Assembly: GCA_905215555.1 (NCBI GenBank)
Contig: CAJMQU010000015.1
Location: 1-64,000, forward strand
Length of the DNA stretch: 64,000 nt
Reading direction: 5' to 3'
From: an uncultured bacterium
Lineage (GTDB): Bacteria > Bacteroidota > Bacteroidia > Bacteroidales > Bacteroidaceae
Part shown: positions 37,395-46,114 of the stretch, piece after piece
How positions within the stretch are numbered: position 1 is the first letter of the stretch
Layout: every line of letters starts with the position of its first letter
The notes under the pieces: model-generated
What the model saw: the letters and a program-made list of their open reading frames with translations, nothing else
What the model was told of the DNA's origin: nothing
Database searches by the model: none
Made by a program: the position numbers and the translations under genes

Positions 37395-38708
37395 ATGAAA
37401 TATCTCAAATTACTGTTCCTGTTCGCTCTATGCCTGCCTTTAGTGGCAGGCTGTAGCGATGATGATGAAGAAACTCCTTACGTGGAAGTTTCGCAATCCT
37501 CGTTTACGGATCTGGATGCCACAGCTGCTACATTGACCTTGAAGATAATGTCGAACGCTTCGTGGACGGTGACTTCGGACGCTTCGTGGTGTGTACCTTC
37601 AAAAGCAGGTGGTGAAGGAATTGCCGACGTTCAGTTGGACATTGCCGAAAATACGGATAGAGGAATGCGTACAGCCCAAATAACTGTCGCAACGGCAGGT
37701 GGTGTGTCGTCTCAGACTGTTACAGTCAGTCAGAAGGTCGTCGTACCTGATGATAATTATCATTATAAGTTACCTGTTGTTTTTCATGTCATTTATTCCA
37801 GTAAAAGCAACACGAAACAGTATGTAAAGACAGGTTGGCTGGAAACTATACTTGCTGATGTGAATAAACTTTATAAGAACAGTGGGGTGGACTTAAATGT
37901 GGAGTTTGCACTGGCTACTGAAGATCCTGAAGGCAATAAGCTGGAGGAACCTGGCGTACATCGTGTACAATGGGCTAATGCCCGGCTTAGTTGCAGGGAA
38001 TTTATGGGATATACTGCCAATACACCTCAAAAGTATATTGATTTGATGTGGGATCAGGACCGCTATATTAATGTTTGTCTTTATACTTTCACAGAAGAAA
38101 GCGTGTTAGGTATTTCTACTTTTCCCTATACGATTCAGCCGGACTATTTAGAAGGCCTGAGTGTGCTGGCATATGAAGTTGATTATACCAATATCCCTTA
38201 TCCGCATTGCGTCAGTATTAATAACGATTATATTTATGATCATGATGCATACTATAGCAGTTCTGATATTGTTGCTACATTGACGCATGAACTGGGGCAT
38301 TATTTAGGATTACGTCATGCATTTTCTGAAAATGACGAGGATATGACAGGAAGTTCCGACTGGTGCATTGACAGTGATTTCTGTGGAGATACTCCAACAT
38401 ATAATAAAGCTGAATATGATGATTATCTTTTGAAATATTTAGGAAATAGCGGCACTATGACGCAAGCAGACTATGAGGTTTTGGTCATGCGTAATGACTG
38501 CAAACATCCGGGTGTAACTTTCCGCTCGACCAATGTAATGGATTATGCCATTTCCGATGCAGACGAGTTTACGGCAGATCAAACAGCACGTATGCGCTAT
38601 GTGATGTTGCACAGTCCGTTCATTCCGGGACCAAAGATTCGTACTCCGGAACAACAGCAACCGTCCAGTCGCACTCCGGTTCATTTCGAAATGAAAGCTT
38701 ATGAATAG
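37395..38708 (+). CDS. Zinc-dependent metalloproteinase lipoprotein
   Basis: About 437 residues from the ATG at 37395. A lipoprotein signal ends at Cys20 (LVAGC followed by SDDDEE). Residues 30-125 form a BACON-like beta domain (NASWTVTSDASWC). The peptidase domain carries the extended zinc motif HELGHYLGLRH and a later Met-turn (NVMDYA), as in pappalysin-type M43 enzymes. Paired cysteines around the active site suggest disulfides that the operon's thioredoxin-like protein may service. It is probably surface-exposed and degrades host or dietary protein; the substrate is unknown. Confidence 0.85.
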   Translation: MKYLKLLFLFALCLPLVAGCSDDDEETPYVEVSQSSFTDLDATAATLTLKIMSNASWTVTSDASWCVPSKAGGEGIADVQLDIAENTDRGMRTAQITVATAGGVSSQTVTVSQKVVVPDDNYHYKLPVVFHVIYSSKSNTKQYVKTGWLETILADVNKLYKNSGVDLNVEFALATEDPEGNKLEEPGVHRVQWANARLSCREFMGYTANTPQKYIDLMWDQDRYINVCLYTFTEESVLGISTFPYTIQPDYLEGLSVLAYEVDYTNIPYPHCVSINNDYIYDHDAYYSSSDIVATLTHELGHYLGLRHAFSENDEDMTGSSDWCIDSDFCGDTPTYNKAEYDDYLLKYLGNSGTMTQADYEVLVMRNDCKHPGVTFRSTNVMDYAISDADEFTADQTARMRYVMLHSPFIPGPKIRTPEQQQPSSRTPVHFEMKAYE

Positions 38709-38724
38709 ATGAAAGGGTAATTGC

Positions 38725-38787
38725 GCCCAAAGTCAGAGGTAAGAACTTTGTCCCGTAGAGGAACCATGCGTTCCTCTACGGGTAAGA
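38725..38787. repeat. Hairpin repeat, copy 1 (fimbrial locus boundary)
   Basis: CCCGTAGAGGAAC and GTTCCTCTACGGG form a perfect stem of 13 base pairs with a 5-base loop, preceded by a further 25 bases shared with copy 2 at 47184-47246. The two copies are in the same orientation. This copy overlaps the 3' end of the tip-like gene. Confidence 0.75.
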
Positions 38788-40964
38788 AAAGAGGCCGTGA
38801 AGACTCCGGGAGGCGTTTCTTTAACGCAACGTACCGGAAAACCTGATACCCGGTAATTACCATTTGGAATACCTACTAATGTACTACCAAAACCTAAACC
38901 TGCCGCAAAAGAAGTATTAATTCCTCCAGGAGAGGAAAGCCAACCATAACCATTAGTGCCAAGACCATTTATTGTTGCATCATTAAATGACATATTCCCT
39001 GACGCCGGAAGGAAAATCGTGCCACCTGCTACATTTATTGTAAACCCTTTAGAAAAACCTCCTACTGCATTCACTGATGCAAAATCATAGGAAAGCCAAG
39101 AAGATGATTCATAAGTGATTTTCAGCATTTCCGTCCAAGTATCAGCAGGAGCTACACGCCATCCTAAAGGACAAGGGTCATAAATGGTTTTATAGCTATC
39201 CCATGGTACCGGATCCGGTCTATTTTCTGCCACGTTATTATCTCCCCATAAACAATTGGAAACTTGCCAATCAGCACTTCCGATAGTAGCAGTCGCAATC
39301 CAATTATGTGGTTCCTCCGAGTTAGTAAAAAAAATCCATGGAGTTTTTATTGTTTGAGCTATAATGCTTTTAGCATTGCCGCCTACTGTTTCTGCGTTCT
39401 TCTTGTCTCCTCGGTGAATACTACGAGCAGCATATTTTCCGACAAAAGGGTCTTTACGCCCAAATTGATAATACAAACCATTGGAGCCAATACAATCTTC
39501 ATATGTAACCTTTCCATTAAATGATGCCCCCAAATTGCGATCCATAACATATATACTTCGTCTCAAATAAGTTACTGTATTTACTACATAGTCACGATTC
39601 AACTTATCCAGATCAACCCCATTAGTATGCCAGATATGCCAACTCCAGAGAATTTCATCTTTCTTTTTTACAGCAATCAGTGCATTCCCCCTACTTTCTC
39701 CTGTTTTAAAGAAGACATACCCATCTTGTAGCAAAAGACCTTGAATAATTGGTTGCGAACCGTCACTTTCCCATACAAGTTCTACCCCGTCAGGAGATAT
39801 GTTTACACCTCCGGTCGGAGAGATATCTGCAGTTGCGTCCCCTTTTCCGATTACTATACCATTTCCTCTTACTGTTGCTTTAAATCTATACCAAGTATTG
39901 GTTTGTGAAGCAAGATAACAATTTGCCGTACCGCCACTACTTAAATCAATCACACCAGTAGAGTTCATCGTTACCCTTGTATCTGCCAGCGCATTATCAC
40001 TCAAAGTAATGTTATACGTATAATTGCCATTCCGCTTGATATTGAAGTCATTCTTATTGTTCTCGCCAAGATACACGGTCCATTTTGCGGTAACTGCCCC
40101 TATAGTACCATTGATTTCTACATACGTAGCATGTGCCGGTGCATTGGTGGAAGATTTATCTTTTTGTTGAGAGATAGATGTATTTACTCCTCTTCGATTC
40201 TCAAGCATATAGAATGTTGTACCAGCGGTAGTTGCACTACTTGGACCTATACCGCCACAGTTCAGCCAAGCACTTGTCGCATCCGCTGTGTTGGATATAT
40301 AATAGGAGTTTTTAGGAAGATTATAAATTTTAAAATTGGTAATAGTAATTCCAGTGCTTTCTTTCACTTTGATTTTCAACTCAACTCGTGCAACCATGCG
40401 GGTCAATACCAGTCGTGTGGCTAAAGCCTGCGCTCCCGCCTTGATATTCACACTCTTCATACTTCCGGTCATTAGCAAATTAGTACCTTTACCCAGGTCG
40501 TCCCAATTGGTAAGACTATATACCATACTTTTCAGATAAGACTCCTTATGTATGGCATACCCCTTGAACAAATCGGCTTTGCCCGTATTGGCAACGGCGT
40601 AGATAGTACACCCGGTAGCACTGCGCGTATTAACGGTAACCGTAGAACTACCCGTCTGATATTTCTGACCGATCAGTTCTCCCGAACTGTTATATACCAG
40701 AATATGAAGATTACTGACCACACTCTCATTAACTGTCCGGGTAGCAATATCCACCTGTTCCTCACCCTGCACTTCCAACCGGATGGTAGCAGGCTGGCCT
40801 TCCTCCACATCCTCCATACCCTCGTCTTCCGGTTGGCAGGAACTGCAAACAGCCGTCATCGCCAGCAACGTGCCCAGCATGAACAGCACGAAAAGCACTT
40901 TCCAGCAAAATGGAACAGGCTCTTCCTGTGTACGGTATACTCTGTATTCAAATAACTTGATCAT
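38733..40964 (-). CDS. Fimbrial tip-like lipoprotein (DUF4906 / Fib_succ_major)
   Basis: A 743-residue lipoprotein with a long N-terminal hydrophobic stretch and lipobox Cys43 (SSCQPEDEG). The N-terminal half resembles fimbrial subunits (MVARVELKIKV, a FimA-superfamily motif). The C-terminal half has the Fib_succ_major pattern: NLGAS, YYQFGRKDPF, YDPCPLGWRVA and a closing FPVRCVKE. It would sit at the tip or act as an adhesin of the fimbria. The last 25 or so residues are encoded by the hairpin repeat, so the natural end is probably just after VRCVKE. It is last in the operon, 30 bases after the FimB-like gene. Confidence 0.8.
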   Translation of the reverse strand: MIKLFEYRVYRTQEEPVPFCWKVLFVLFMLGTLLAMTAVCSSCQPEDEGMEDVEEGQPATIRLEVQGEEQVDIATRTVNESVVSNLHILVYNSSGELIGQKYQTGSSTVTVNTRSATGCTIYAVANTGKADLFKGYAIHKESYLKSMVYSLTNWDDLGKGTNLLMTGSMKSVNIKAGAQALATRLVLTRMVARVELKIKVKESTGITITNFKIYNLPKNSYYISNTADATSAWLNCGGIGPSSATTAGTTFYMLENRRGVNTSISQQKDKSSTNAPAHATYVEINGTIGAVTAKWTVYLGENNKNDFNIKRNGNYTYNITLSDNALADTRVTMNSTGVIDLSSGGTANCYLASQTNTWYRFKATVRGNGIVIGKGDATADISPTGGVNISPDGVELVWESDGSQPIIQGLLLQDGYVFFKTGESRGNALIAVKKKDEILWSWHIWHTNGVDLDKLNRDYVVNTVTYLRRSIYVMDRNLGASFNGKVTYEDCIGSNGLYYQFGRKDPFVGKYAARSIHRGDKKNAETVGGNAKSIIAQTIKTPWIFFTNSEEPHNWIATATIGSADWQVSNCLWGDNNVAENRPDPVPWDSYKTIYDPCPLGWRVAPADTWTEMLKITYESSSWLSYDFASVNAVGGFSKGFTINVAGGTIFLPASGNMSFNDATINGLGTNGYGWLSSPGGINTSFAAGLGFGSTLVGIPNGNYRVSGFPVRCVKETPPGVFTASFLTRRGTHGSSTGQSSYL

Positions 40965-40994
40965 TGTATTCTTACTTACATTTCTACATCCGGC

Positions 40995-41879
40995 TTACAT
41001 TTCCACATCCTGGCTGACCGTACCCCAGGGAACCACACTCACAACGGCCTGAACCTCCGCATAGCGGAAGTCAATATCTATATTAGTCTGTTTACCAACA
41101 GGAGCATACAAAGGACGGAATTCATTGTCTTCGGTGATAGTCAACAATTTCTCCTCCTTCCGGTAGATGTCAATTTCCAACGGCCTCCCCTCTCCGGTAG
41201 GGAAGATATGGAAAGGCGGCGCATAGACATCCCCTTCAGCGTCGGTAACGGAAGCCGGTTCATATCCGGCCCCGCTCCCGGCAGCCTCACCCGTGAAATC
41301 CATTTCCGTACTGGTGCAGTGCACTATGAAGCGGTACGATTCACCCTTGTAAGGATAACGCTCGGAAAGATAACGCGTGCGTATGCTGAGACCCGCCACC
41401 ATACGTTCCATTACGAGTGTAATGTCCGCACCTTCCACGCTACGGGTCTCCGTCTCCCCTATTTCCTTGCGGCAATAGAACAGGTCCGTTAGCGGGAGAT
41501 GCGTGCCGTGGGCGTATTGCCGGAGTTGAAGTTTCGCATCTTTCAGAGGAGTGCCCGGCGCTATATCCGTAGTAATCAGGCTATCTTCTTTCAGATTTCC
41601 CCAGGCTACCAGCGTGAGACGTTCGCCTTTGTCCTCTCCAAAATAGAAGTCAGAAAAGCCATCGGAGGGAATCATCCTGACGAAGCCCTGCTCATTAAAG
41701 AGATAGATATCCGATTTCTGCAAGGCCCCGCTTCCGGTGAGGTCGTTCCCGTCAGCATCCACCGCGCGGACATGAAGTTCGTAACGGGCACAACCTTCCA
41801 TATCCTCACGCACGCACGAGGTGCAGCAGAGGAGAAAAAGAAGGAACAGAAAGGCAGGGGAGATTCCGGATACTCGCAT
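40995..41879 (-). CDS. FimB/Mfa2 family fimbrial anchor subunit
   Basis: A 294-residue lipoprotein (Cys22 in CCTSCVRED) of the FimB/Mfa2 family, which anchors type V fimbriae to the outer membrane and limits their length. A motif like those of fimbrial subunits is visible (MERMVAGLSIRTRYL near residue 145), and the C-terminus ends in a beta strand (VVSVVPWGT). It lies 43 bases after the FimA-like gene. Confidence 0.85.
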   Translation of the reverse strand: MRVSGISPAFLFLLFLLCCTSCVREDMEGCARYELHVRAVDADGNDLTGSGALQKSDIYLFNEQGFVRMIPSDGFSDFYFGEDKGERLTLVAWGNLKEDSLITTDIAPGTPLKDAKLQLRQYAHGTHLPLTDLFYCRKEIGETETRSVEGADITLVMERMVAGLSIRTRYLSERYPYKGESYRFIVHCTSTEMDFTGEAAGSGAGYEPASVTDAEGDVYAPPFHIFPTGEGRPLEIDIYRKEEKLLTITEDNEFRPLYAPVGKQTNIDIDFRYAEVQAVVSVVPWGTVSQDVEM

Positions 41880-41922
41880 AGCTGCTACGGATTGGTTTAT
41901 AATGTCAGTCTCGTATAAATTA

Positions 41923-43050
41923 TCACTCGAAAGTTACATTTTGATTGATGGTGAGTGCCCAATCAGCGACAGTGACCGTGAGTTGCAGGGTGGCGGGGTC
42001 TATATCCGTGTTATCGTCGGGGGCGCCTTCACCCTTAATGACGGCGGTAAGCACGTATTTAGTGTTGAGAGCGATACTACCCTTGTCAGTACCTGCCCCT
42101 CCCGAAATAGTGGTGTTAGCCTGTTTCTTGTTGATAACAATGGGATAATACCGGGGCACGGAAGCACTGGATCCACCTCCATCCGCATCAAACATGCCTT
42201 CAATGATGAGCTTGGTCGGTGTATTTGAAACATTCGGAAATGTGTAGAAGTAGTAAGGGGTAGTGAGTTCCGTATTGGCTGTATGGGTGGAAACTGTCTC
42301 GTACAGGTACTTTTTTGTATCGGTACTCCCGTCACCTCCATGAACGAGAACACTACCCGTCTTGTCCGCATTGACGGAACTGTTGGCATTCTTCAGATAT
42401 ACACCTGTTACCTTGAACGTCGCATCCTTGAACCGTCCCACCGGATCGAAAGCCGTCTTGATGCTGCTGATGGACACCCTCGCCACAAGACGGGACAGGG
42501 CTATGTTCGCCTCGGTTTCCGTTCCCGCCGTGAAATCCTTTCCGGTGGTACTTCCCAGCATCGGGAGGTTGTTGGCCTTTTGCGTATCCGTTGCCGCACC
42601 GGCTCCCGCAGCCTTGGTGGTTTCCGAAAGTAGCATCAGCTTGGCTTTGAAACCGGCAAGGTTGGTCACTCCCGCAAAAAGTCCTGTAGAGGCATTGGCC
42701 ACCACATAAATGGTCTGTCCGTTGCCGGGTTCGCAAAGCATCGTAATCTTCTTGCCGGTACCACTTGTTGCAGCCTTGATGTCATCGCCCGTGAATTCCC
42801 GCAGGGCATTGACAGGGTTGCCCGATGCTCCGGTGAAGACAGCCACCGTCAGGCGGTTGATCTGGGATTCATCCGTGGTAGGCAAAGTCCCCGTAGCACG
42901 GCTGTCAGCCGGTGTTCCCACCAAGGTCAGTTCAAGTCTTGCAGTCTTTTCCTTCGGCTGGATTACATTCTCGTTTTCATCGCTGCCGCATGCGGTCAGT
43001 GAAAGGGTGGCCGTTGCCAGCATCGCCCATAAGTAATTACTCGTTTTCAT
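41923..43050 (-). CDS. FimA/Mfa1-like major fimbrial subunit
   Basis: A 375-residue lipoprotein precursor (Cys21 in LTACGSDENEN) like Porphyromonas FimA/Mfa1. It has the characteristic SRLVARVSISSI motif and an N-terminal segment with a basic site (DSRAT) where an arginine-type protease could cut to release the donor strand groove. The C-terminal strand (TVTVADWALTINQNVTFE) would be the donor strand for polymerisation. Gly/Ala-rich linkers are common. Expression should depend on the upstream invertible promoter. Confidence 0.87.
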   Translation of the reverse strand: MKTSNYLWAMLATATLSLTACGSDENENVIQPKEKTARLELTLVGTPADSRATGTLPTTDESQINRLTVAVFTGASGNPVNALREFTGDDIKAATSGTGKKITMLCEPGNGQTIYVVANASTGLFAGVTNLAGFKAKLMLLSETTKAAGAGAATDTQKANNLPMLGSTTGKDFTAGTETEANIALSRLVARVSISSIKTAFDPVGRFKDATFKVTGVYLKNANSSVNADKTGSVLVHGGDGSTDTKKYLYETVSTHTANTELTTPYYFYTFPNVSNTPTKLIIEGMFDADGGGSSASVPRYYPIVINKKQANTTISGGAGTDKGSIALNTKYVLTAVIKGEGAPDDNTDIDPATLQLTVTVADWALTINQNVTFE

Positions 43051-43109
43051 ATATTATATCGTTTATGGTTATTCTGTATTATTTATCTGTATTATCCATC
43101 TCTTAATTC

Positions 43110-44627
43110 TTATTTCTCTGCTTTTAATTTCTCCAGTGCCTTAACAGCCTGTTCCACTCCGGCGGCGGCAGCCATCGTGAGGTACACCTCAGCCTTGTCA
43201 CGGTTTCCTTCGAGCAGGCAGAGGATGCCCATATTGTTATAAGCCATCGGGAGAGTAGCGAAACGTTCCAGGTATTGGCGGGCACGCTTCGTATCCCGTT
43301 TTGTGAGTGCCACCGCCGCCGCATTGATGTTGGCTTCCGGACTGTCCGGGAAAAGTCGGGCAGCAAGATCAAGGACGTCATTATATTCGGTGGAACCTGC
43401 CGGATAGCTGCCCGCCACGGCGAAGAACTCGTTCAGGCGCAGGGCGTGCTGCTTTCCACTACGCAGCAGTTGGAGACTTTCGGCAGCGCCCAGAGGCTTA
43501 CGCGTATATTCTATCCGGTAGTCCACACGCATCACCGCCGGGAATATCTTCTCCGAGAGATACCTGTAAGGCTTACCGTCAGCAAGAGACATCAGCATAC
43601 GTTCGCGGCCTTTGGAGATCTCCACATTATCAATAAGGTCGAGGGTGGCATCTTTCAGCATCATATCGCTTCCCCGAACCAGGCTGGTGATCGAGTCCCA
43701 GTCTTCAGGAATCCAGTCCACCTCCAGCAGGGCTTTGCCCGACAGACGGTTTTCACGCAGGTATTCCTTCAGTTTAAGAGCACGTATCAGGGCATTGGTC
43801 TCGTTCTTCTTCAGGTTACCCACGGGGGCGCCATAGCCCCTCACACGGACTTTGGCCAGTTCTGTGCCCGTCTCCCGGCGTACCTCACGCAGGGCGTCAC
43901 GAAGACGGTAGTAAATCTCGAAGTTCTGCTTTTCCTCGGAGAGTTCGCCCAGTTGCTTACCGTCCTCCCGGCCTTCCTCCCGGTCAAAGTACGGGATAGA
44001 CCCTGTGATGCAGTGCAGCGTGTCCTTGTCCGGTGCGGGCCGGATGAAGTTTACCAATGAAAGGAAACCGGCGTCGGTACCTGCATCCCACGGGGAGGTC
44101 CTCAGCTTCGGCAGGCGGAGGCCGTCCGCTATCTTATCCTCGTAGATATCCCCTTTCCGTCCGTGGCAGGCACATTCCTGAGAACGGAGCAGGAGGACGG
44201 CCTGTTCCATCCACGGCTCGTAAGGTATCGACACCTTATAGGTAAACGCGCGGGAGACCGCAGCGTCGTCACGGATTACGACCGCCGGGATGGGCGAAGT
44301 ACGCGCCTTGCCGTTACGTTTACCCGCGGACAATGCCTGTGTACGCTGATACACTTTCTGTTTCGCCGCACCGTTGATGAGGACGGAGGGAAGCTCCTGC
44401 TCGTATTCATCGTTTTTAAGCACGGGGGTCACGGTCAGGGATTCATCAGAAGGCATTTGCAGGTTCTCAAAGTCTACGGAAAGTTCCACATTCAGGTGTC
44501 CGTCAGTCAGCGAAAAATGCTGTCCGGTGACAAACAGTTCTCCACGGTAGAACTCCTGCCCGGGGCAGAAGCTGCATATGGCGAAAAGAAGTGCCAGCAC
44601 CAGAGGAATACGGATTAAGTTTTTCAT
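43110..44627 (-). CDS. DUF3868 fimbrial locus protein with OmpA-like and TPR parts
   Basis: A 505-residue exported protein (signal to about residue 23). The N-terminal DUF3868 domain carries REGION motifs such as YKVSIPYEPWM and a CxC pair. The middle contains an OmpA-like segment (VRVRGYGAPVG followed by NETNALIRALKLKEYL near residue 275), and the C-terminus has TPR repeats (about 395-500, INAAAVALTKRDT). This layout is typical of type V fimbrial loci. It may link the fimbrial machinery to the peptidoglycan or outer membrane. It is 61 bases after the DUF3575 gene. Confidence 0.82.
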   Translation of the reverse strand: MKNLIRIPLVLALLFAICSFCPGQEFYRGELFVTGQHFSLTDGHLNVELSVDFENLQMPSDESLTVTPVLKNDEYEQELPSVLINGAAKQKVYQRTQALSAGKRNGKARTSPIPAVVIRDDAAVSRAFTYKVSIPYEPWMEQAVLLLRSQECACHGRKGDIYEDKIADGLRLPKLRTSPWDAGTDAGFLSLVNFIRPAPDKDTLHCITGSIPYFDREEGREDGKQLGELSEEKQNFEIYYRLRDALREVRRETGTELAKVRVRGYGAPVGNLKKNETNALIRALKLKEYLRENRLSGKALLEVDWIPEDWDSITSLVRGSDMMLKDATLDLIDNVEISKGRERMLMSLADGKPYRYLSEKIFPAVMRVDYRIEYTRKPLGAAESLQLLRSGKQHALRLNEFFAVAGSYPAGSTEYNDVLDLAARLFPDSPEANINAAAVALTKRDTKRARQYLERFATLPMAYNNMGILCLLEGNRDKAEVYLTMAAAAGVEQAVKALEKLKAEK

Positions 44628-44688
44628 GCTCTATCTTTAATTACAAATTACTAATTATAAACCGCTTTCAATTTTCATCTTCCAACTC

Positions 44689-45264
44689 TCAATTTATTAG
44701 GTATACCAGCGATACCGAGGCACGGGTCGGAGCCATGAAGTTTTTATGACCGCCACCGGTCTGCTCGCCGCAATGCAGGCAGCGGTAACGTTCATAACCG
44801 GAGTGTAGGAATCCAACGCCGAGGCTTGTCTCGATGCTCCAACGGGGTGAGAGGATGAAGTGGTAGCCGTATGATACGCCCAGTCCCAGAAAATCACCCT
44901 CGTATCTTGAAGAACGAATTCCCTTGAAGATTCCCAACGGGAGTTTCATGCCGCCTACATTATATACCCCGTACATCAGGTGCGCACCGAAGAAGTGACC
45001 GCCGAAGGGCTGACACATCCAGTAACGAAGTTCAGGCTGTACGAACCAATGTTTCCAACGCCTGTCCCCACCTGCCGGAAAAGGGTTATAGTGAAAACCG
45101 GCTTCCAGCGTGAACCGCTCGGAGAGTTTAACCTCCACGGAAAGGTTGGGCGAGGAAAGCGCTCCCGTCAGCAGGTCGCTCTTCACGGCAAAGGTTTGGG
45201 AATACAGGTCTGCAAGGCAGGACAGCAGCAGGAACAGGGGCAATATGAAAGTATTTCTTTTCAA
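44689..45264 (-). CDS. DUF3575 outer membrane protein of the fimbrial operon
   Basis: A 191-residue outer membrane barrel with a signal peptide (to about residue 23). DUF3575 motifs are visible: VKSDLLTGALSSPNLSVEVKL, GFHYNPFP, KHWFVQPELRYW and YHFILSPRWSIETSLGVGF. A CLHCGEQ pair is near residue 160. DUF3575 proteins usually accompany DUF3868 and FimA-type subunits. Confidence 0.86.
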   Translation of the reverse strand: MKRNTFILPLFLLLSCLADLYSQTFAVKSDLLTGALSSPNLSVEVKLSERFTLEAGFHYNPFPAGGDRRWKHWFVQPELRYWMCQPFGGHFFGAHLMYGVYNVGGMKLPLGIFKGIRSSRYEGDFLGLGVSYGYHFILSPRWSIETSLGVGFLHSGYERYRCLHCGEQTGGGHKNFMAPTRASVSLVYLIN

Positions 45265-45284
45265 AAGTTTCTTGAGGATTACGT

Positions 45285-45659
45285 TTACAACTCAAACAGC
45301 TTTATCTCATGCAGGTATTCACGCGTGATATAGTTTACTATACCGAGTTTCTGCGCGGCTTTACCGTAGCGTGTGTGGAACTCTTCAGTAGTGGGATGGT
45401 TGCAGTTCAGATGTTCGCCCGTAGCCTCAAGGATGTCGAGGAGGGAGACATCGGAAGAGCCACGCACGGGACTGTACGAACGTATATTACGGGGGTCTCC
45501 CCGCTCGGACAGTTTGATAAGTCCGGCTCTTAGAAGCTTCGACAGCAGGACATCCAGGTCTTGCTCCGTAAGCCGGCAGGCGTCCGTACGGGCGGTGTCG
45601 CCTCCCGCATAGATGTCGTTGAGTACTGCGATGGCAGCTTGCGTTATAGGTGTTATCAT
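45285..45659 (-). CDS. Rrf2-like winged-helix regulator heading the fimbrial operon
   Basis: A 124-residue protein that matches the Rrf2 fold: an N-terminal helix-turn-helix (LTEQDLDVLLSKLLRAGLIKLSE), a wing and the VSLLDILEATGEHLNC segment. The three-cysteine Fe-S cluster of classic Rrf2 proteins is not present. It is the first gene after the invertible promoter, 20 bases before the DUF3575 gene, so it is made only when the switch is ON. It may tune the operon or another promoter. Confidence 0.7.
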   Translation of the reverse strand: MITPITQAAIAVLNDIYAGGDTARTDACRLTEQDLDVLLSKLLRAGLIKLSERGDPRNIRSYSPVRGSSDVSLLDILEATGEHLNCNHPTTEEFHTRYGKAAQKLGIVNYITREYLHEIKLFEL

Positions 45660-45995
45660 GATATTTGTTGGGTTTTATCTATCATATACATCGGCATTAC
45701 CTTGTAGGTAACGGATACGCACAGATACGGCAAGAAACAAGGTTCATAAAAGTCCTATATATACAAGAATTTATACGTACATACAGCACACGATGTACGA
45801 CAGCCTTTTCCCGTCTCCGACTTTCGGAAACGGGTAAGGGAATTTATATACGGATTTGCACGGAACAGGTCGAGAAAACTCCTTTCCATCCCGTATGCTG
45901 AAAAAAGAAACTTGTAGAACCTGTAGTATTTGTTTCCTAATATAAATCGTCGGGGGGATAAATGCATGTAAACAGGAAAATAAAAACATATTTCC

Positions 45996-46026
45996 TTTGG
46001 GGTTAGAAATATATTATCTACTTTTG
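45996..46026 (+). promoter_or_regulatory. Promoter inside the invertible element
   Basis: TTTG at 45996-45999, exactly 19 bases, then TACTTTTG at 46019-46026. This is a full match to the Bacteroidota consensus. In the present orientation transcription would start near 46033 and run against the invertase gene. Confidence 0.8.
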
Positions 46027-46041
46027 CGCCATAATCACATC

Positions 46042-46061
46042 TCCGTTACCTACAAGGTAAT
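46042..46061. repeat. Inverted repeat right of the switch
   Basis: TCCGTTACCTACAAGGTAAT, exact complement of the left copy at 45696-45715. It lies about 54 bases from the 3' end of the invertase gene. Confidence 0.9.
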
Positions 46062-46114
46062 ATCTTCACACTTCACTATACATCAATGAATTACCACTCG
46101 TGCACCATATCAGT

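Larger units (their letters stand above)
45696..46061. promoter_or_regulatory. Invertible promoter element (phase switch), OFF orientation
   Basis: Perfect 20-bp inverted repeats ATTACCTTGTAGGTAACGGA at 45696-45715 and its complement at 46042-46061 bracket 326 bases. The segment holds one strong promoter that points to the plus strand, away from the fimbrial operon whose first start codon is at 45659. Inversion would place the -7 box at 45731-45738 on the minus strand, with transcription starting about 65 bases before the first gene. Each repeat is itself partly palindromic (TTACC...GGTAA), as expected for a recombinase site. Confidence 0.88.

Noticed and set aside
45665..45989. Short ORFs inside the invertible element
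   Set aside because: They overlap each other on both strands and would be broken by inversion; no start signals.
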